Below, piece after piece: positions 1 to 10,426 of a stretch of 64,000 nucleotides of DNA; within the stretch, counting starts at the first letter, position 1, and each line of letters begins with the position of its first letter. Made by a program: the position numbers and the translations under genes. This DNA comes from Strigamia acuminata (Eukaryota; Arthropoda; Chilopoda; Geophilomorpha; Linotaeniidae): the NCBI GenBank assembly GCA_949358305.1, contig OX442320.1:7022259-7086258 (forward strand), in the 5' to 3' direction. The notes below the pieces were generated by a model. The model searched no databases and was not told the origin of the DNA. It saw only the letters and a program-made list of their open reading frames with translations.

Positions 1-1142
1 TTGAGGGAAAGAGAACGAGAAAGTTCACCAACCAATGAATTGCCGCCCGTTGGAGTGTCGGCCTTAACGAACACGAGCAGCGCTCTCAATTTACTGGACG
101 TACGGACCGATTCCCCGCCGGACTACACCGATGTTCACATGCAAGCACCGCAAGAAAAAGCGAACGAACGGGATAACAATTTACCAACTTACGACGAAGT
201 GGAAAAGCAACCCGAGGTAGAGCTGTAACAAAAAAAAACAATGTGAACAATAGAAAACAATGCTTTGATTTTTGTCTATTTCCAGTGGAATTCGCAGCCC
301 GTGTTTGACATCACACCGCATTCGTCAGGGGAAGAGCCAGGACCGCAGTAAGCAAACCAAAATTCTCATTTACGCCACCTCAGAAAACAAAAAATACATG
401 ACACTCAGTATCAGCTATTTTTTGTTTTCTTTCAAGTACACTTCATTGAAGCAAGACATTTTTTTTTGCCCAAAAAAAATGGCGTTTGCACCAAAGTATG
501 AAGAAAAACGTGGAATTTATACAAAAAAAAAATGGAAAAAAATAGAATTTTATGGCCACAAAATCGGGGATGCAAGGGGTGCACGGCACTCGGACGACAG
601 GACCGATGGGACGGCATGGGCCTTGGGTGCGGCAGACTCTTGAGGGCGGCAGGTAGGGTGCAAAGTGTCATGAGCCATCCTTTGGACCCGGGCGTCAGAA
701 AAGCCAGAAACACCCCTGCTTAAAAAACCAAGCATCCAATTTGACACACGACACGCGTCTGACATCATTAAAATATCATTATTGGGTCCTCACGAACGAA
801 GCGACACCGTTCCGACAAATTCAACCATTCTAATGTTTTCACTTTTCTTTTCTGTAACATAGCGGCTCGTTCGGCGCGACCAGAGCTTTCGCCCCTTCCG
901 CCTCCGCCAAATCGCCGCCCTGGGAAGAGCGGGACTCATCGTTGACTTTAAGAACCGATGACCATCAATCGCAAAATCACGGCTACCACGTCGATTCTTC
1001 TGAAAGCGATGGACATACAAATTATGATTACCATTCCTTCGATTGTTCTAATAGCGATGGACATACAAATCATGATTATCATTCCTGCGATTCTTCTGCA
1101 AGCGATGGACATACAAATCATGATTATCATTCCTGCGATTAA
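1..1142 (+). CDS. G1: 3' part of a PPxY-tailed membrane protein (type A tail)
   Basis: Partial gene whose 5' exons lie outside the window. Exons read as <1-216, 286-347 and 863-1142; all joins are in frame. The first piece is the cytoplasmic tail with LPPV, PPDY and LPTYDEV, the last two being class I WW-domain ligand motifs. Exon 286-347 begins WNSQPVFDITPHSSG and ends at the donor CA|GTAAGC. The last exon (acceptor ATAG) carries SPPWEERDSSLTLRTDDHQ and then three tandem copies of a ~15-residue unit containing SDGHTNxDYHS before the stop. This C-terminal expansion is not shared by neighbours. AATAAA signals follow near 1250. The family is not recognised from any named protein. Domain reading is by eye and exon borders are inferred from GT-AG sites and paralogues. 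Confidence 0.75.
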
Positions 1143-1526
1143 TGATCATAATGTAAGAAGGGATTGGGAGAGATCAATACATATTTTCAAAATAATACAA
1201 ATAATATTTTCAACCAAGTTTTGTCGCAAATATCAGTCGCTCTAAAAAGTCAACAAATAAATAATAAATATGAAAATAATAAAATTAAAATTTTAAACAA
1301 ATACTTCATGTGAACTTTGACAACACGATCACAATCATCTTTCCATGATTTTGACATTTAATTTACTCAAAACTTAATTGTAATAAACGAGTCTTTCCTG
1401 CGACTAGAAAATAAACCAACATCTGAATGATTGCTAATGTTGTTTCTATGAATAAACTGCACAAAGATTACTCTTCATAACTCATTGATTGATTTGTTTC
1501 GCCATTCATTTGGTTGGCTAACTTTG

Positions 1527-1555
1527 CTTATCACAGATTAGCTATCAACTTGTTA
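1527..1555 (+). promoter_or_regulatory. Conserved GATA-type promoter block of G2
   Basis: CTTATCACAGATTAGCTATC followed by AACTTGTTAC. It is homologous to the block upstream of every array gene. The second TTATCT site is degraded here to TTACAT. Role inferred from position and conservation. Confidence 0.5.
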
Positions 1556-1618
1556 CATCAACACATTTCAAATTCAATACACCAGTAAGAAAAATACCTG
1601 TTTCTCCACAACAGAACA

Positions 1619-3104
1619 ATGGTACAGGCACTGGCACTCATCTTCATCATCGTCTTGGGTTGCCAGCCAACTTCAGCCAGTTCAGAAAGACGGAATATCA
1701 CAACCGGTCAACATAAATCGAGCCGAGAAGACTCCAACTCGCTTTCCCGCAATCGTCCTGAAGAATGGCCGCTCACAGCTGGAAACACTAAAATAGATAA
1801 ATCAGAAATTAAACAGCAATCAACACTACAACGCTACAAGAGCGTCGATGATATTTGCCAGACATGTTTAGGAATTGAAGACTGCCGATCAAAAAGGAGC
1901 AAATTTTGCAGTTCGCCATCTGCGAATTGTCCTTTATTTGTTAAAGATTTCGAGAGACACTGTATACATTACAGTAAGTGTCAATTCCCAATTTTTCAAC
2001 ACGTCATACATCATGTTCATTTATTTACTACATCACAGGGTGCACAATGACTTTGATTGCCAGGTTACGTGGAAAAACACGATGTGTAGTGTGAACAAAT
2101 GTTACTGCCAATGGAATTTCTTTTATAATTTTGATGCCAACAAGTGCAACTCTATAATTTGTAATATAAGTGTATCTGTTCAATCTTTTATACCAACTTT
2201 TCTCTATTTTTGTATTTTAGATGAACCCGAACAGACAACTTCACAAACAACTAGAACATATGATACATCGAACGTAAAGAAAATTTGAAAAAAAAATTAT
2301 AAATCATCACCTAATTTTCATCACTCAGTTGGCAATAGAGGCGTTTTCGGCGACCAGTGTGACACCGAGTACGATTGCAGTACGGTAGTTGGGCAAACTT
2401 GGTGTGTGTATCGAGTCAATGCGTTTGTCCAAACAATACGCAGCCAGATTACTCTTCTAAATTCTGCCGAAAAAATTGTAAGTACACATTAATACACGGC
2501 ATATGCTAGTGAATTAATTTTTTATCCAAACATGTATAACTTAGATGTCACTAATAACACCATCGTAGGGGTCGCAGCTTCCTGCCTTTTACTATTACTT
2601 TGCGTGGCGGTTTGCATTTCTGAGTGCAGGAGAAGGTAACTTGGGCCTTGGATACTTTCCTTTCTGTTATTGACATATTTGCTAGTTTAAGAATGTCCGG
2701 TCGATTTTCAAACGGCGATTCACGACCTGTTGGAACATCGGCCTTAACGGGCACGAGCAGCACTCTGGATTTAATGGGCGGACTAGCCGATTTGCCGCCG
2801 GAATACTCCGACGTTAACATGATAGCACCGCAAGGAAGAGCTGGCGAACTAAATAACAAATTACCAACTTACGATGAAGCGGTGGGGCAATCCGAGGTAG
2901 AGTAAATTCCGATTTTCTCGCAAACATTTCCAATTTCTTTCAATCCTTCTGCAGCCATTGTTTGTCATCACAGCGCACTCTTCGGGTGAAGAGCGGAACC
3001 CAGCGCTGACATTAAGAACCATTGACTCTCAACCGCAAAACCTCGTCGAGATTTCTGGAAGCAATGGACACTTAAATCATGGTTATGATACCTTCACCTT
3101 ATGA
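1619..3104 (+). pseudogene. G2: long-ectodomain, type B member with frameshifts
   Basis: Pieces homologous to G8-G10: 1619-1973, 2039-2160, 2221-2273, 2329-2477, 2545-2635, 2692-2896, 2955-3104. Exon 1 gives a signal peptide and reads straight through the region that is intron 1 in all paralogues (the GT donor is gone), then the first Cys module (CQTC...CIHY). The second Cys exon appears to lack one base just after its acceptor, because its cysteine frame (DFDCQ, YCQWNFFYNFD) no longer joins exon 1. The EB exon has another phase break near 2390-2400. The membrane exon and the PPEY/LPTYDEA tail are intact. The last exon has lost the usual TTCCAG acceptor and can use TGCAG at 2951-2954, in frame. 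The furin-like site is also lost (RNRPEEW). Best read as a recent pseudogene; assembly errors could mimic the frameshifts. Confidence 0.6.
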
Positions 3105-3552
3105 TCACAGTGTAAGAAGGGATTGATCAAGTAAATTAAAATCAAACAATCCGTTTTAACGAACAATGATTAACATTTACATAAACAAACTTGTGCGTAC
3201 ATTGCAATACCACCTAAAGTTTCTAGTTCGTCACGATTGTCGGGAGATGCAACACGTATTAAGTTTTCCACAAAATACAGCCAAATTATGGTAGTATTTA
3301 ATACTTCTTAAGCAATAAAAAATGTAAAAAAAAGTTTATACTGTAACTAGCAAATAAACCGACACATTTTAATGGCGGCGAATGTTGTTTTGTTTTTACT
3401 TACAAGTAAATCAATTAATAACCTTCGAATCAAGTTCACAATGCATTAATTCAAACATCCCGTCAATCTTCAGACATGCAGTGAATAAATCTTTCTAACT
3501 GATTAATTGATTTGTTTCGTCATTTATTCCACCCACCTTGCTTTTAGTTATT

Positions 3553-3584
3553 ACTTATCAGTGATTAGCTATCAACTTGTTATC
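3553..3584 (+). promoter_or_regulatory. Conserved GATA-type promoter block of G3
   Basis: CTTATCAGTGATTAGCTATC then AACTTGTTATCT, about 50-80 bp before the start codon. TTATCA and TTATCT read as TGATAA and AGATAA on the other strand, both matching WGATAR. Nearly identical in G4, G7, G8, G9 and G10. Confidence 0.6.
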
Positions 3585-3634
3585 TAAACAAATCCAATAC
3601 ATTTGTTGAGAAAAATATCTGTTTCCACAACGCA

Positions 3635-5295
3635 ATGGCACTAGCACTGGCACTCACCTTCATCCTCGTCCTGGGTGGCCAGTCAGCTTCAGCCAGTTCA
3701 ATCAGACAGAGTATCTCAAACGGGCAACAGAAATCGAGCAGAGAAGACCACAACTCTCTTTCCCGCAATCGCCGTGAAACGTGGTGGTGGGTGACCACGG
3801 TAGAATCAACTAAAATAGATAAATCTGATATCACACACAAGAAAATTAATTCTTCTTTTAATTTGACAGAAAGCAACAATAGATAAACGGAACGGTTACG
3901 GCAGATCATGTTACATCACGAGTGAGTGCCGTTGGTCAGGCATGGTGTGTGAATCGAGACAGTGCGTTTGTCCAGTCCTTAAGCAGCCAAATTACTACAC
4001 AAAAAAGTGCGATTACAAAGGTAAGTACACATTAATACACGGCGTGCGAGTGAATGCATTTTTGATCCGAATATGTACAACTCGTACAAAGACGGCGGAG
4101 AAGACCCCCTCTTAGAAATCAAAATAACAGGCATCTTTGTGGGAATATTCTTACTTCTTGTCGGGTTATGTCGGCTATCATTGTACGCTAGCAATTATCG
4201 GTAACTTGCGTCTTGGTTACTTTCCTTTCTTTATTTACATAATTGCGCGTTTTAGTCGTTCCGATCGGGACGATCTATCCCCACAGGAAGTTTTACGACC
4301 TTATAGAGAAGCGGAAGCTAGGGGTTCATCAACCATTGATTTGCCACCCGTTGGAGTGTCGGCCTTAACGAACGCGAGCAGCACTCTCGATTTACTGGAC
4401 GTACAGGACGATTTCCCGCCGGACTACACTGATGTTTACATGCAAGCACCGCAAGAAAAAGCGGACGAACTGGATAACGGATTACCAACTTACGGTGAAG
4501 TGGTGGAGCGACCCGAGGTAGAGTTGTGACAAGAAAAACAATGTGAACAATAGAAAACAATGCTTTGACGAGTTCAAGTTTTTATTTTTTTTTATTTTTG
4601 TCTATTTCCAGTGGAATTCGCAGCCCGTGTTTGTCATCACACCACATTCGTCAGCGGAAAAGCCATGGCCGCAGTAAGCAAATCGGGCGCCAGGACCAAA
4701 ATTCTAATTTCCGCCACCTCAGAAAACAAAAAAAAAACATTTGTTTTCTTTCAAGTCCACTTCCATAGGAGCAAGAGATTTGTTTGTTCATAAAATGGCT
4801 TTTGCAACAAAATATGAAAAAAAAGGTGGATTTTATACCAAAAAAAAATTTGAAAAAAATAGAATTTGGGTGCGGCAGGGTCTTGTAGTCGTCAGGTAGG
4901 GTGCAAAATCTCGAGTGCATTCGGGCGTCAGGGAACCCAGAAACACCCCTGCTCAGTTGTTAAGAAATCTTACAAAACCAAGCATGACACGAGTCTGTAT
5001 CACTAAAATATCATTGTTGGGTTCTCAAACACGAACGAAGCGACACCGTTCCGACAAAGTAATACAAATTTCACCATTCTCATGTTTTCGCTTTCCTTTT
5101 CTGTTAAATTACAGGTCGTTCGACGCGGCCGGAGCCTTCGCCCCTTCCGCCCCCGTCATATCGCCGCCCTGGGACGAGCGGGACTCATCATTAACTTTAA
5201 GAACCGATGACCATAAATCGCAAAATTACGGCTACCAGGTCGATTCTTCTGAAAGCGATGGACGTACAAATCATGTTTATGGTACCTTCGATTAA
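3635..5295 (+). CDS. G3: short-ectodomain PPxY membrane protein, type A
   Basis: Six exons: 3635-3799, 3870-4020, 4092-4200, 4256-4517, 4612-4673, 5115-5295. They sum to 930 nt (309 aa) with every phase consistent. Start MALALALTFILVLGGQSASA is a clear signal peptide. The pro-region ends NSLSRNRRETWWW, and RNRR fits a furin site. Exon 2 holds one EB-like module (SCYITSECRW...VCESRQCVCP...KKCDY). Exon 3 encodes the membrane helix (GIFVGIFLLLVGL). Exon 4 encodes the tail with PPDYTDV and LPTYGEV. Exons 5-6 give WNSQPVFVI and SPPWDERDSSLTL, ending YGTFD. Intron 1 is only 70 nt. The ancestral membrane-exon acceptor (TAG in G5) is mutated to TAC, and the next in-frame AG (ACAAAG) is usable. A cell-surface receptor or adaptor recruiting WW proteins such as NEDD4-family ligases is inference. 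Confidence 0.8.
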
Positions 5296-5710
5296 TCATC
5301 ATAGTGTAAGAAGGGATTGGGAGAGATCAGTACATATTTTCAAAATAATAAAAATAAAAATTTCAATCAAGTTTTGTCGCAAAAATCAATCGCTCTAAAA
5401 AGTCAACAAATAAATAATAAATATGAAAAAAACAAAATTTAAAATTTAAAACAAATACTTCCTGTGAACTTTGACAACACGATCACAATCATCTTTCCAT
5501 GATTTTGACATTTAATTTGCTCAAAACCGACACCTCTGAATGGCGGGTAATGTTGTTTCTATTTAGTATTTACAAGTTGAAATAAATCAATTAATAACGG
5601 TTAAATCTACTCCATAATATATTAATTCAATCCTAGGCTCAAATGTCATTCGTGCAATGAATAAATTGCATAAACTTTTATTTATTTAACTCACCCTGCT
5701 TTTAGTTATC

Positions 5711-5742
5711 AGTTATCAGTGATTAGCTATCAATTTGTTATC
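5711..5742 (+). promoter_or_regulatory. Conserved GATA-type promoter block of G4
   Basis: GTTATCAGTGATTAGCTATC then AATTTGTTATCT, 35-66 bp before the start codon. Confidence 0.55.
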
Positions 5743-5776
5743 TCAACACTTATCAAATACCTGTTTCCACAACGCA

Positions 5777-7291
5777 ATGGCACTAGCACCGGCATTCATT
5801 TTCATCCTTTTGCTGTGTTGCCAGCCAGCTTCGGCCAGTTCAGCAAGACGGAATACCGCAAACGGTCAACAAAAATGGAGTCGAGAAGACTACAACTCGC
5901 TTTCCCGCAATCGTCGTGATACGTGGTGGTGGCTGACAACAGTAGGAACAACTGAAATAAATAAATCTGATATAAAACCCAAAAAAAACATAATTCTGGT
6001 TTAAATTTGATAGAAACCATCAATAAGACAAGAAAGCCTGAACAGCTTCAGTAAAATTTGCCAGACATGCACAGAAAGGGGCGCATGCCTAAGAAGAATG
6101 GCAGAATTTTGTCGAGATGTGCCATGTCCTTTATTTCGTCTAAATAACGGAACATGTACACTTTACAGTAAGTGTCAAATTCAATTTTAAACAGATCATA
6201 CATTATCTTTATTTATTTATTATTACATCATAGTGTGCGACTATGACCGTAATTGCTCGGCTAAATGGAACTACTTGGAGTGTCATTTAAACCGATGTTA
6301 CTGCAAAAAACCTTCCGACCTTCACGTTTACGACCAGAAGTGTAAAATCGAGCGTATTTATCACCACACTCTTTTGTCATAAAACACCCCAAAATAAAAA
6401 TAATTCCGCACCCCTTTTCCCTCTATTTTTAATCAATTCCCACCCTAATTCCAGCTAAGTCTACCAATAAATTTTTTTTCTGGCTAAATATATCCAAAAA
6501 TTGACTGTTTTGGTCCAAAATTGACTGTTTTGGTCTAAAATTGACTGTTTTGGTCCAAAATTGACTGTTTTGGTCCAAAATTGAGTGTTTTGGTCCAAAA
6601 TTGACTGTTTTGGTCCAAAATTGGATATTGTGGACTAAAAATGAATTATTTGGGCCTAGATTTGAATTTTTAGTCCAATAAGCATTCAATTTTTGTGAGC
6701 GAATATATTAAATCAAAAACGCTGAGAACACATCTCGAGTGAATAAACAAAATTTGATAAAATATTACTAAATCATCTAATTTTCATCACTTAGTTCTCA
6801 GAGACTATTACCGCTACCGATGTGACACCAAAGATGATTGCCGCCATTGGAAAAGTATAGAATGTGTATCGGGAAAATGCGTTTGTCCAAAAAATTATCA
6901 GCCAAATCACGACACTAAAATCTGCGAATGTAAGTACACATTAATACACAGCGTAAGAGTGAATGAATTTTTCATTGAAATATGTGTAAATTAGATAAAC
7001 CTGACAACTCCCACGGCTTATTACTTGTCGTGGTAAGATTCATATTAGTTTGCGCGGTGGTTTACGCTTGTGTGGAGCTGAGGTCGAGGTAACTTGGATC
7101 TTGGCTACTTTCCTTATGTTATTTACATATATGCGTGTTTAATGTGTTCCAATCGTCACAGTTCATCAACCAATGATTTTCCGCCCGTTGCAATGTCGGC
7201 CTTAACGAACACGAGCAGCACTCGCGATTTACTGGACGGACAGGCCGATATCCCGCCGGACTACACCGATGTTTACATGAAAGCACCTTAA
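5777..7291 (+). CDS. G4: long-ectodomain member truncated in its cytoplasmic tail
   Basis: Exons 5777-5941, 6014-6167, 6234-6353, 6795-6929, 6995-7088 and 7162-7291 join in frame to 265 aa. There is a signal peptide, SRNRRDTWWWLTT, two Cys modules (CQTCTERGAC..., MCDYDRNCSA...), and an EB module (RCDTKDDCRHW...CVCP). The membrane segment is short and carries an internal Arg (LLLVVVRFILVCAVV). The Thr-rich linker exon of the other long forms is absent, and a 20-bp minisatellite occupies that intron. The tail exon has lost its usual acceptor (TTTAAT) and can start at CACAG 7154-7161. It keeps PPDYTDVYMKAP and then stops at TAA where paralogues have CAA, so LPTY is lost. Downstream tail sequence is further deleted and overrun by simple repeats. 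Possibly still translated as a short-tailed receptor, or an early pseudogene. Confidence 0.55.
6492..6640. repeat. 20-bp minisatellite in a G4 intron
   Basis: About seven copies of TTGACTGTTTTGGTCCAAAA with few changes. A degraded continuation reaches ~6680. Confidence 0.85.
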
Positions 7292-7339
7292 GGAAAAGCG
7301 GACAAACAGGAAAACGAATTACCAACTTACGAGGTAGAG

Positions 7340-7495
7340 TTGTGACAAGACAAACAATGTGAACAATAGAAAACAATGTGAACAATAGAAAACAATGCGA
7401 ACAATAGAAAACAATGTGAACAATAGAAAACAATGCGAACAATAGAAAACAATGTGAACAATAGAAAACAATGTGAACAATAGAAAACAGTTCAT
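7340..7495. repeat. 19-bp tandem repeat after the G4 tail
   Basis: About eight copies of ACAATGTGAACAATAGAAA. The unit is amplified from the single copy that follows the tail exon in G1 and G3. It is followed to ~7660 by GCGGTATTT-rich simple sequence that replaces the rest of the gene's 3' end. Confidence 0.85.
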
Positions 7496-8015
7496 GCTTT
7501 GATTTTTGTCTATTGCCAGTGGAATTCGCAGAATATGCGGTATTTGCGGTATGGTGCGGTATTTGCGGTATTGCGGTATACCGTTTGGCGGTATTTTTGG
7601 GAATACCGCGGTATTGCCTCGTGATAAAAATACTGCGGTACGATATACCGCTACCGCACACAAGGCTAGTAAGAAGGGATTAGTCGAGTAAATTAAAATT
7701 AAACAATCCATTTTAACAAACAATGATTAGCATTTGTATAAACAAACTTGTGCGTACATTGCAATGCCACCTTAAGTTTCTAGTTCGTCACGATTGTCGG
7801 GAGATGGCGAAAAAATCAATGCAACATGTTTTCTATAACTAGCAAATAAACCGTCACATCTGAATGGCAGCGAATGTTGTTTTGCTTTTACCTACAAGTT
7901 AAAACATATCATTTAATAACCTTTGAATCAAGCTCAAAATACATTAATTCAAACATCCAGTCAATCTTCAGATTTGTTTCGTCATTTATTCCACCTACGT
8001 TGCTTTTAGTTATTA

Positions 8016-8047
8016 CTTATCAGTGTTTCGTTATCAACTTGTTATCT
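8016..8047 (+). promoter_or_regulatory. Conserved GATA-type promoter block of G5
   Basis: CTTATCAGTGTTTCGTTATC then AACTTGTTATCT. The central GATTAGC is diverged, and the outer TTATCA and TTATCT are kept. Confidence 0.5.
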
Positions 8048-8096
8048 AAACGAATCCTTTACATCCGTTGAGAAAAATAGCTGGTTCCACAACGCA

Positions 8097-9384
8097 ATGG
8101 CACTAGCACTGGCACTCACATTCATCCTCGTCCTGGCTGGCCAGTCAGCTTCAGCCAGTTCAATCAGACAGAGTACCTCAAACGGTCAACAGAAATCGAT
8201 CCGAGAAGACCACAACTCGCTGTCCCGCAATCGTCGTGATATATGGTGGTGGGAGTGGGAGTGGGGGACGACAACGGTAGGATCAACTAAAATAGATAAA
8301 TCTGATATCACACACAAAAAAATTAACTCTTCTTTTAATTTTACAGAAAGCAACAATAGTTGGCGGTTACGGCAAGTCGTGTTACATCACGAATGATTGC
8401 AGCAGTTGGTTATGGTCAGGCTTGGAGTGTGAATCGAGAAAGTGCGTTTGTCCAATCTATAAGAAGCCAAATTACATCACACAAAGCTGCGAATACAAAA
8501 GTAAGTACACATTAATACACGGCGTACGAGCGAATGAATATTTGATCCGAATATGTAGAACTCTCTGACAACTCGAACAAAGACGACAGTAAAAGTAAAA
8601 GCCCCCTTACAGCCTTGGAATTGGGATTCGTCGTCGTGGTACCGTCCATTGTTTTTGTCGCGCTTCTTTGCGCAATATTGAGATATATCAAATATAGGTG
8701 ACTTGGATCTTGGCTACTTTCCTTTCGTTATTTACATATTTGCGTGTTTCAGATGTATCAATCGTAACGTTCGTTCCAATCAATCCCAAGAGGAGTTTAT
8801 GCGACGTTATATCGCAGCGAGGGTTATAATACGTATGATGGAGGAAAGGGCGGCCGAACGACAACGTTCATCAACCAATGATTTGACGCACGTTGGAGTG
8901 TCGGTCTTAACGATCAGGAGCAGCACTCCCGATTTGCCGCCGGACTACACCGATGTTTGCATGAGAGCATCGCAAGGAAGAGCAGACGAACAGGATAACG
9001 GATTACCAACTTACGGTGAAGTGGTGGAGCGACCCGAGGTAGAGTTGTGACAAGAAAAACAATGTGAACAATTGAAAACAACACTAAACTCTATTCCAAA
9101 AAGTAATTGAAATACTCCCATTGGATGATTGGTGCTCTAGTTCAGTTGTGTATAGAATATGATGCTGTTTTCAGATTCCAGTAGACTTGTGCGAAGATTT
9201 TCAATGCATTTATACTGGTGTTATGAATCTCCCAACCAATGGGAGTATTTCAATTACTTTTTGGAATAGAGTTTAGTTCATGCTTTGGCGAGTTCAAGTT
9301 TTGATTTTCTATTTCCAGTTGAATTCGCAGCCCGTGTTTGTCATCACACCGCATTCGTCAGGGGAAGAGCCAGGACCGCAGTAA
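8097..9384 (+). CDS. G5: short-ectodomain member with deleted 3' end
   Basis: Exons 8097-8276, 8347-8500, 8559-8697, 8753-9038 and 9319-9384; in frame to 274 aa if the last intron is retained (CAG TAA). Signal peptide, SRNRRDIWWWEWEWG (an acidic/Trp expansion after the furin-like site), one EB module (SCYITNDCSS...CVCP), and a membrane helix (LGFVVVVPSIVFVALLC). The tail is longer, with an inserted RMMEERAAERQRSS helix-like stretch, PPDYTDV and LPTYGEV. This copy keeps the ancestral TAG acceptor before the membrane exon. About 0.5 kb is missing between intron sequence at ~9720 and the last-exon remnant (CGTACAAATCATG), so the final acceptor and SPPW exon are gone. Two MITEs sit in the 3' part. 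Confidence 0.6.
9087..9273. mobile_element. MITE with ~40-bp TIRs and TA duplication, in a G5 intron
   Basis: Ends AACTCTATTCCAAAAAGTAA and its inverse, flanked by TA on both sides. The empty site is visible in G6 (AACACTAGTTCATGC). 187 bp. Tc1/mariner-type target choice. Confidence 0.85.
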
Positions 9385-9759
9385 GCAAATCGGGCGCCCG
9401 GACCAAAATTCTCATTTTCGCCACCTCGGAAAAGAAAAAATACATGACACTCACTCGTCAGTCTCAGCTATTTTTTCTTTTCTTTCAAGTCCACTTCATT
9501 AAAGCAAGACATTTTTTTTTGCTCAAAAAAATGGCTTTTGCAACAAAATATGAAAAAAAGGTGGATTTTGTACCAAAAAAAAATTGGAAAAACATTAGTC
9601 TCAGTTACAGGGGCATTTTAAACGGGGGTGCAAGGGGTGCACGGCACTCAGACGACAGGACTGACGGGGCGTCAAGAGCCTTGGGTGCGGCAGGGTCTTG
9701 GGGGCGATAGGTAGGGTGCAACGTACAAATCATGATTATGGTACCTTCGATAAATGATC

Positions 9760-10029
9760 GGGGCGTGTCATCTAGCGCGAAGAAATCTCACCGCGACACA
9801 ATCTACCGCGACACAATCTACCGCGACACAATCTACCGCGACTACGTATATTCTAGGTCTAATTCCTAAGAAGGGCTAACAAGGGGGGGCTGCGCCCCCC
9901 CTTGACCCCCCGCGAACCTAACCTTACTGGTTTTTTGATAAAAAACCATTTTTTTTGGAACATATTGTATCGTATTGTTGCGGTAGATGCGTGTCGCGGT
10001 AGATTGTGTAGCTCTAGATGTGGGGCCCC
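9760..10029. mobile_element. 270-bp inverted-repeat element with 8-bp duplication
   Basis: Flanked by AAATGATC on both sides, with imperfect termini GGGGC...CATCTAG and its inverse. Inside are CCGCGACACAATCTA repeats and a C-rich stretch that recurs at ~31.88-31.96 kb (CCTAAGAAGGGCTAACAAGG). The 8-bp duplication suggests a hAT-like origin. Confidence 0.7.
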
Positions 10030-10426
10030 AAATGATCATCGTGTAAGAAGGGATTGGTCGAGTAAATTAAAATCAAACAAACCATTAAAACGAATAATTG
10101 ATTAACATTTATAGAAACTAACTTGTATAGTTTATTTAGTTCTTAATCAATAAAGTGTAAAAAAAAAGTATTGTACTGCGACTAGCAAATAAACCGACAC
10201 ATCTGAATGGCGGCTAATGTTGTTTTGTTTTTACTTCAAGTTAAAACAAATCAATTAACAACCTTTGAATCAAGCTCACAATGCATTAATTCAAACACCC
10301 AGTCTATCTTCAGACATGCAGTGAATAAATTGCACAAAGTTTAATCTTTCTAACTGATTAATTAATTTATTTCGTCATTTATTCCACCCACCACCTTGCT
10401 TTTAGTTACTCCGTATTACTTATCAG

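Noticed and set aside
4565-4920. Open frames in the extra type A intron (also at 272-720 and 14384-14890)
   Set aside because: They run across intron sequence with A/T runs, are not conserved in frame between G1, G3 and G7, and overlap the true splice donor.
7119-7723. Minus-strand open frames rich in FYCSHCFLL repeats
   Set aside because: They are the antisense of the 19-bp GTGAACAATAGAAA tandem repeat plus the G4 tail exon.
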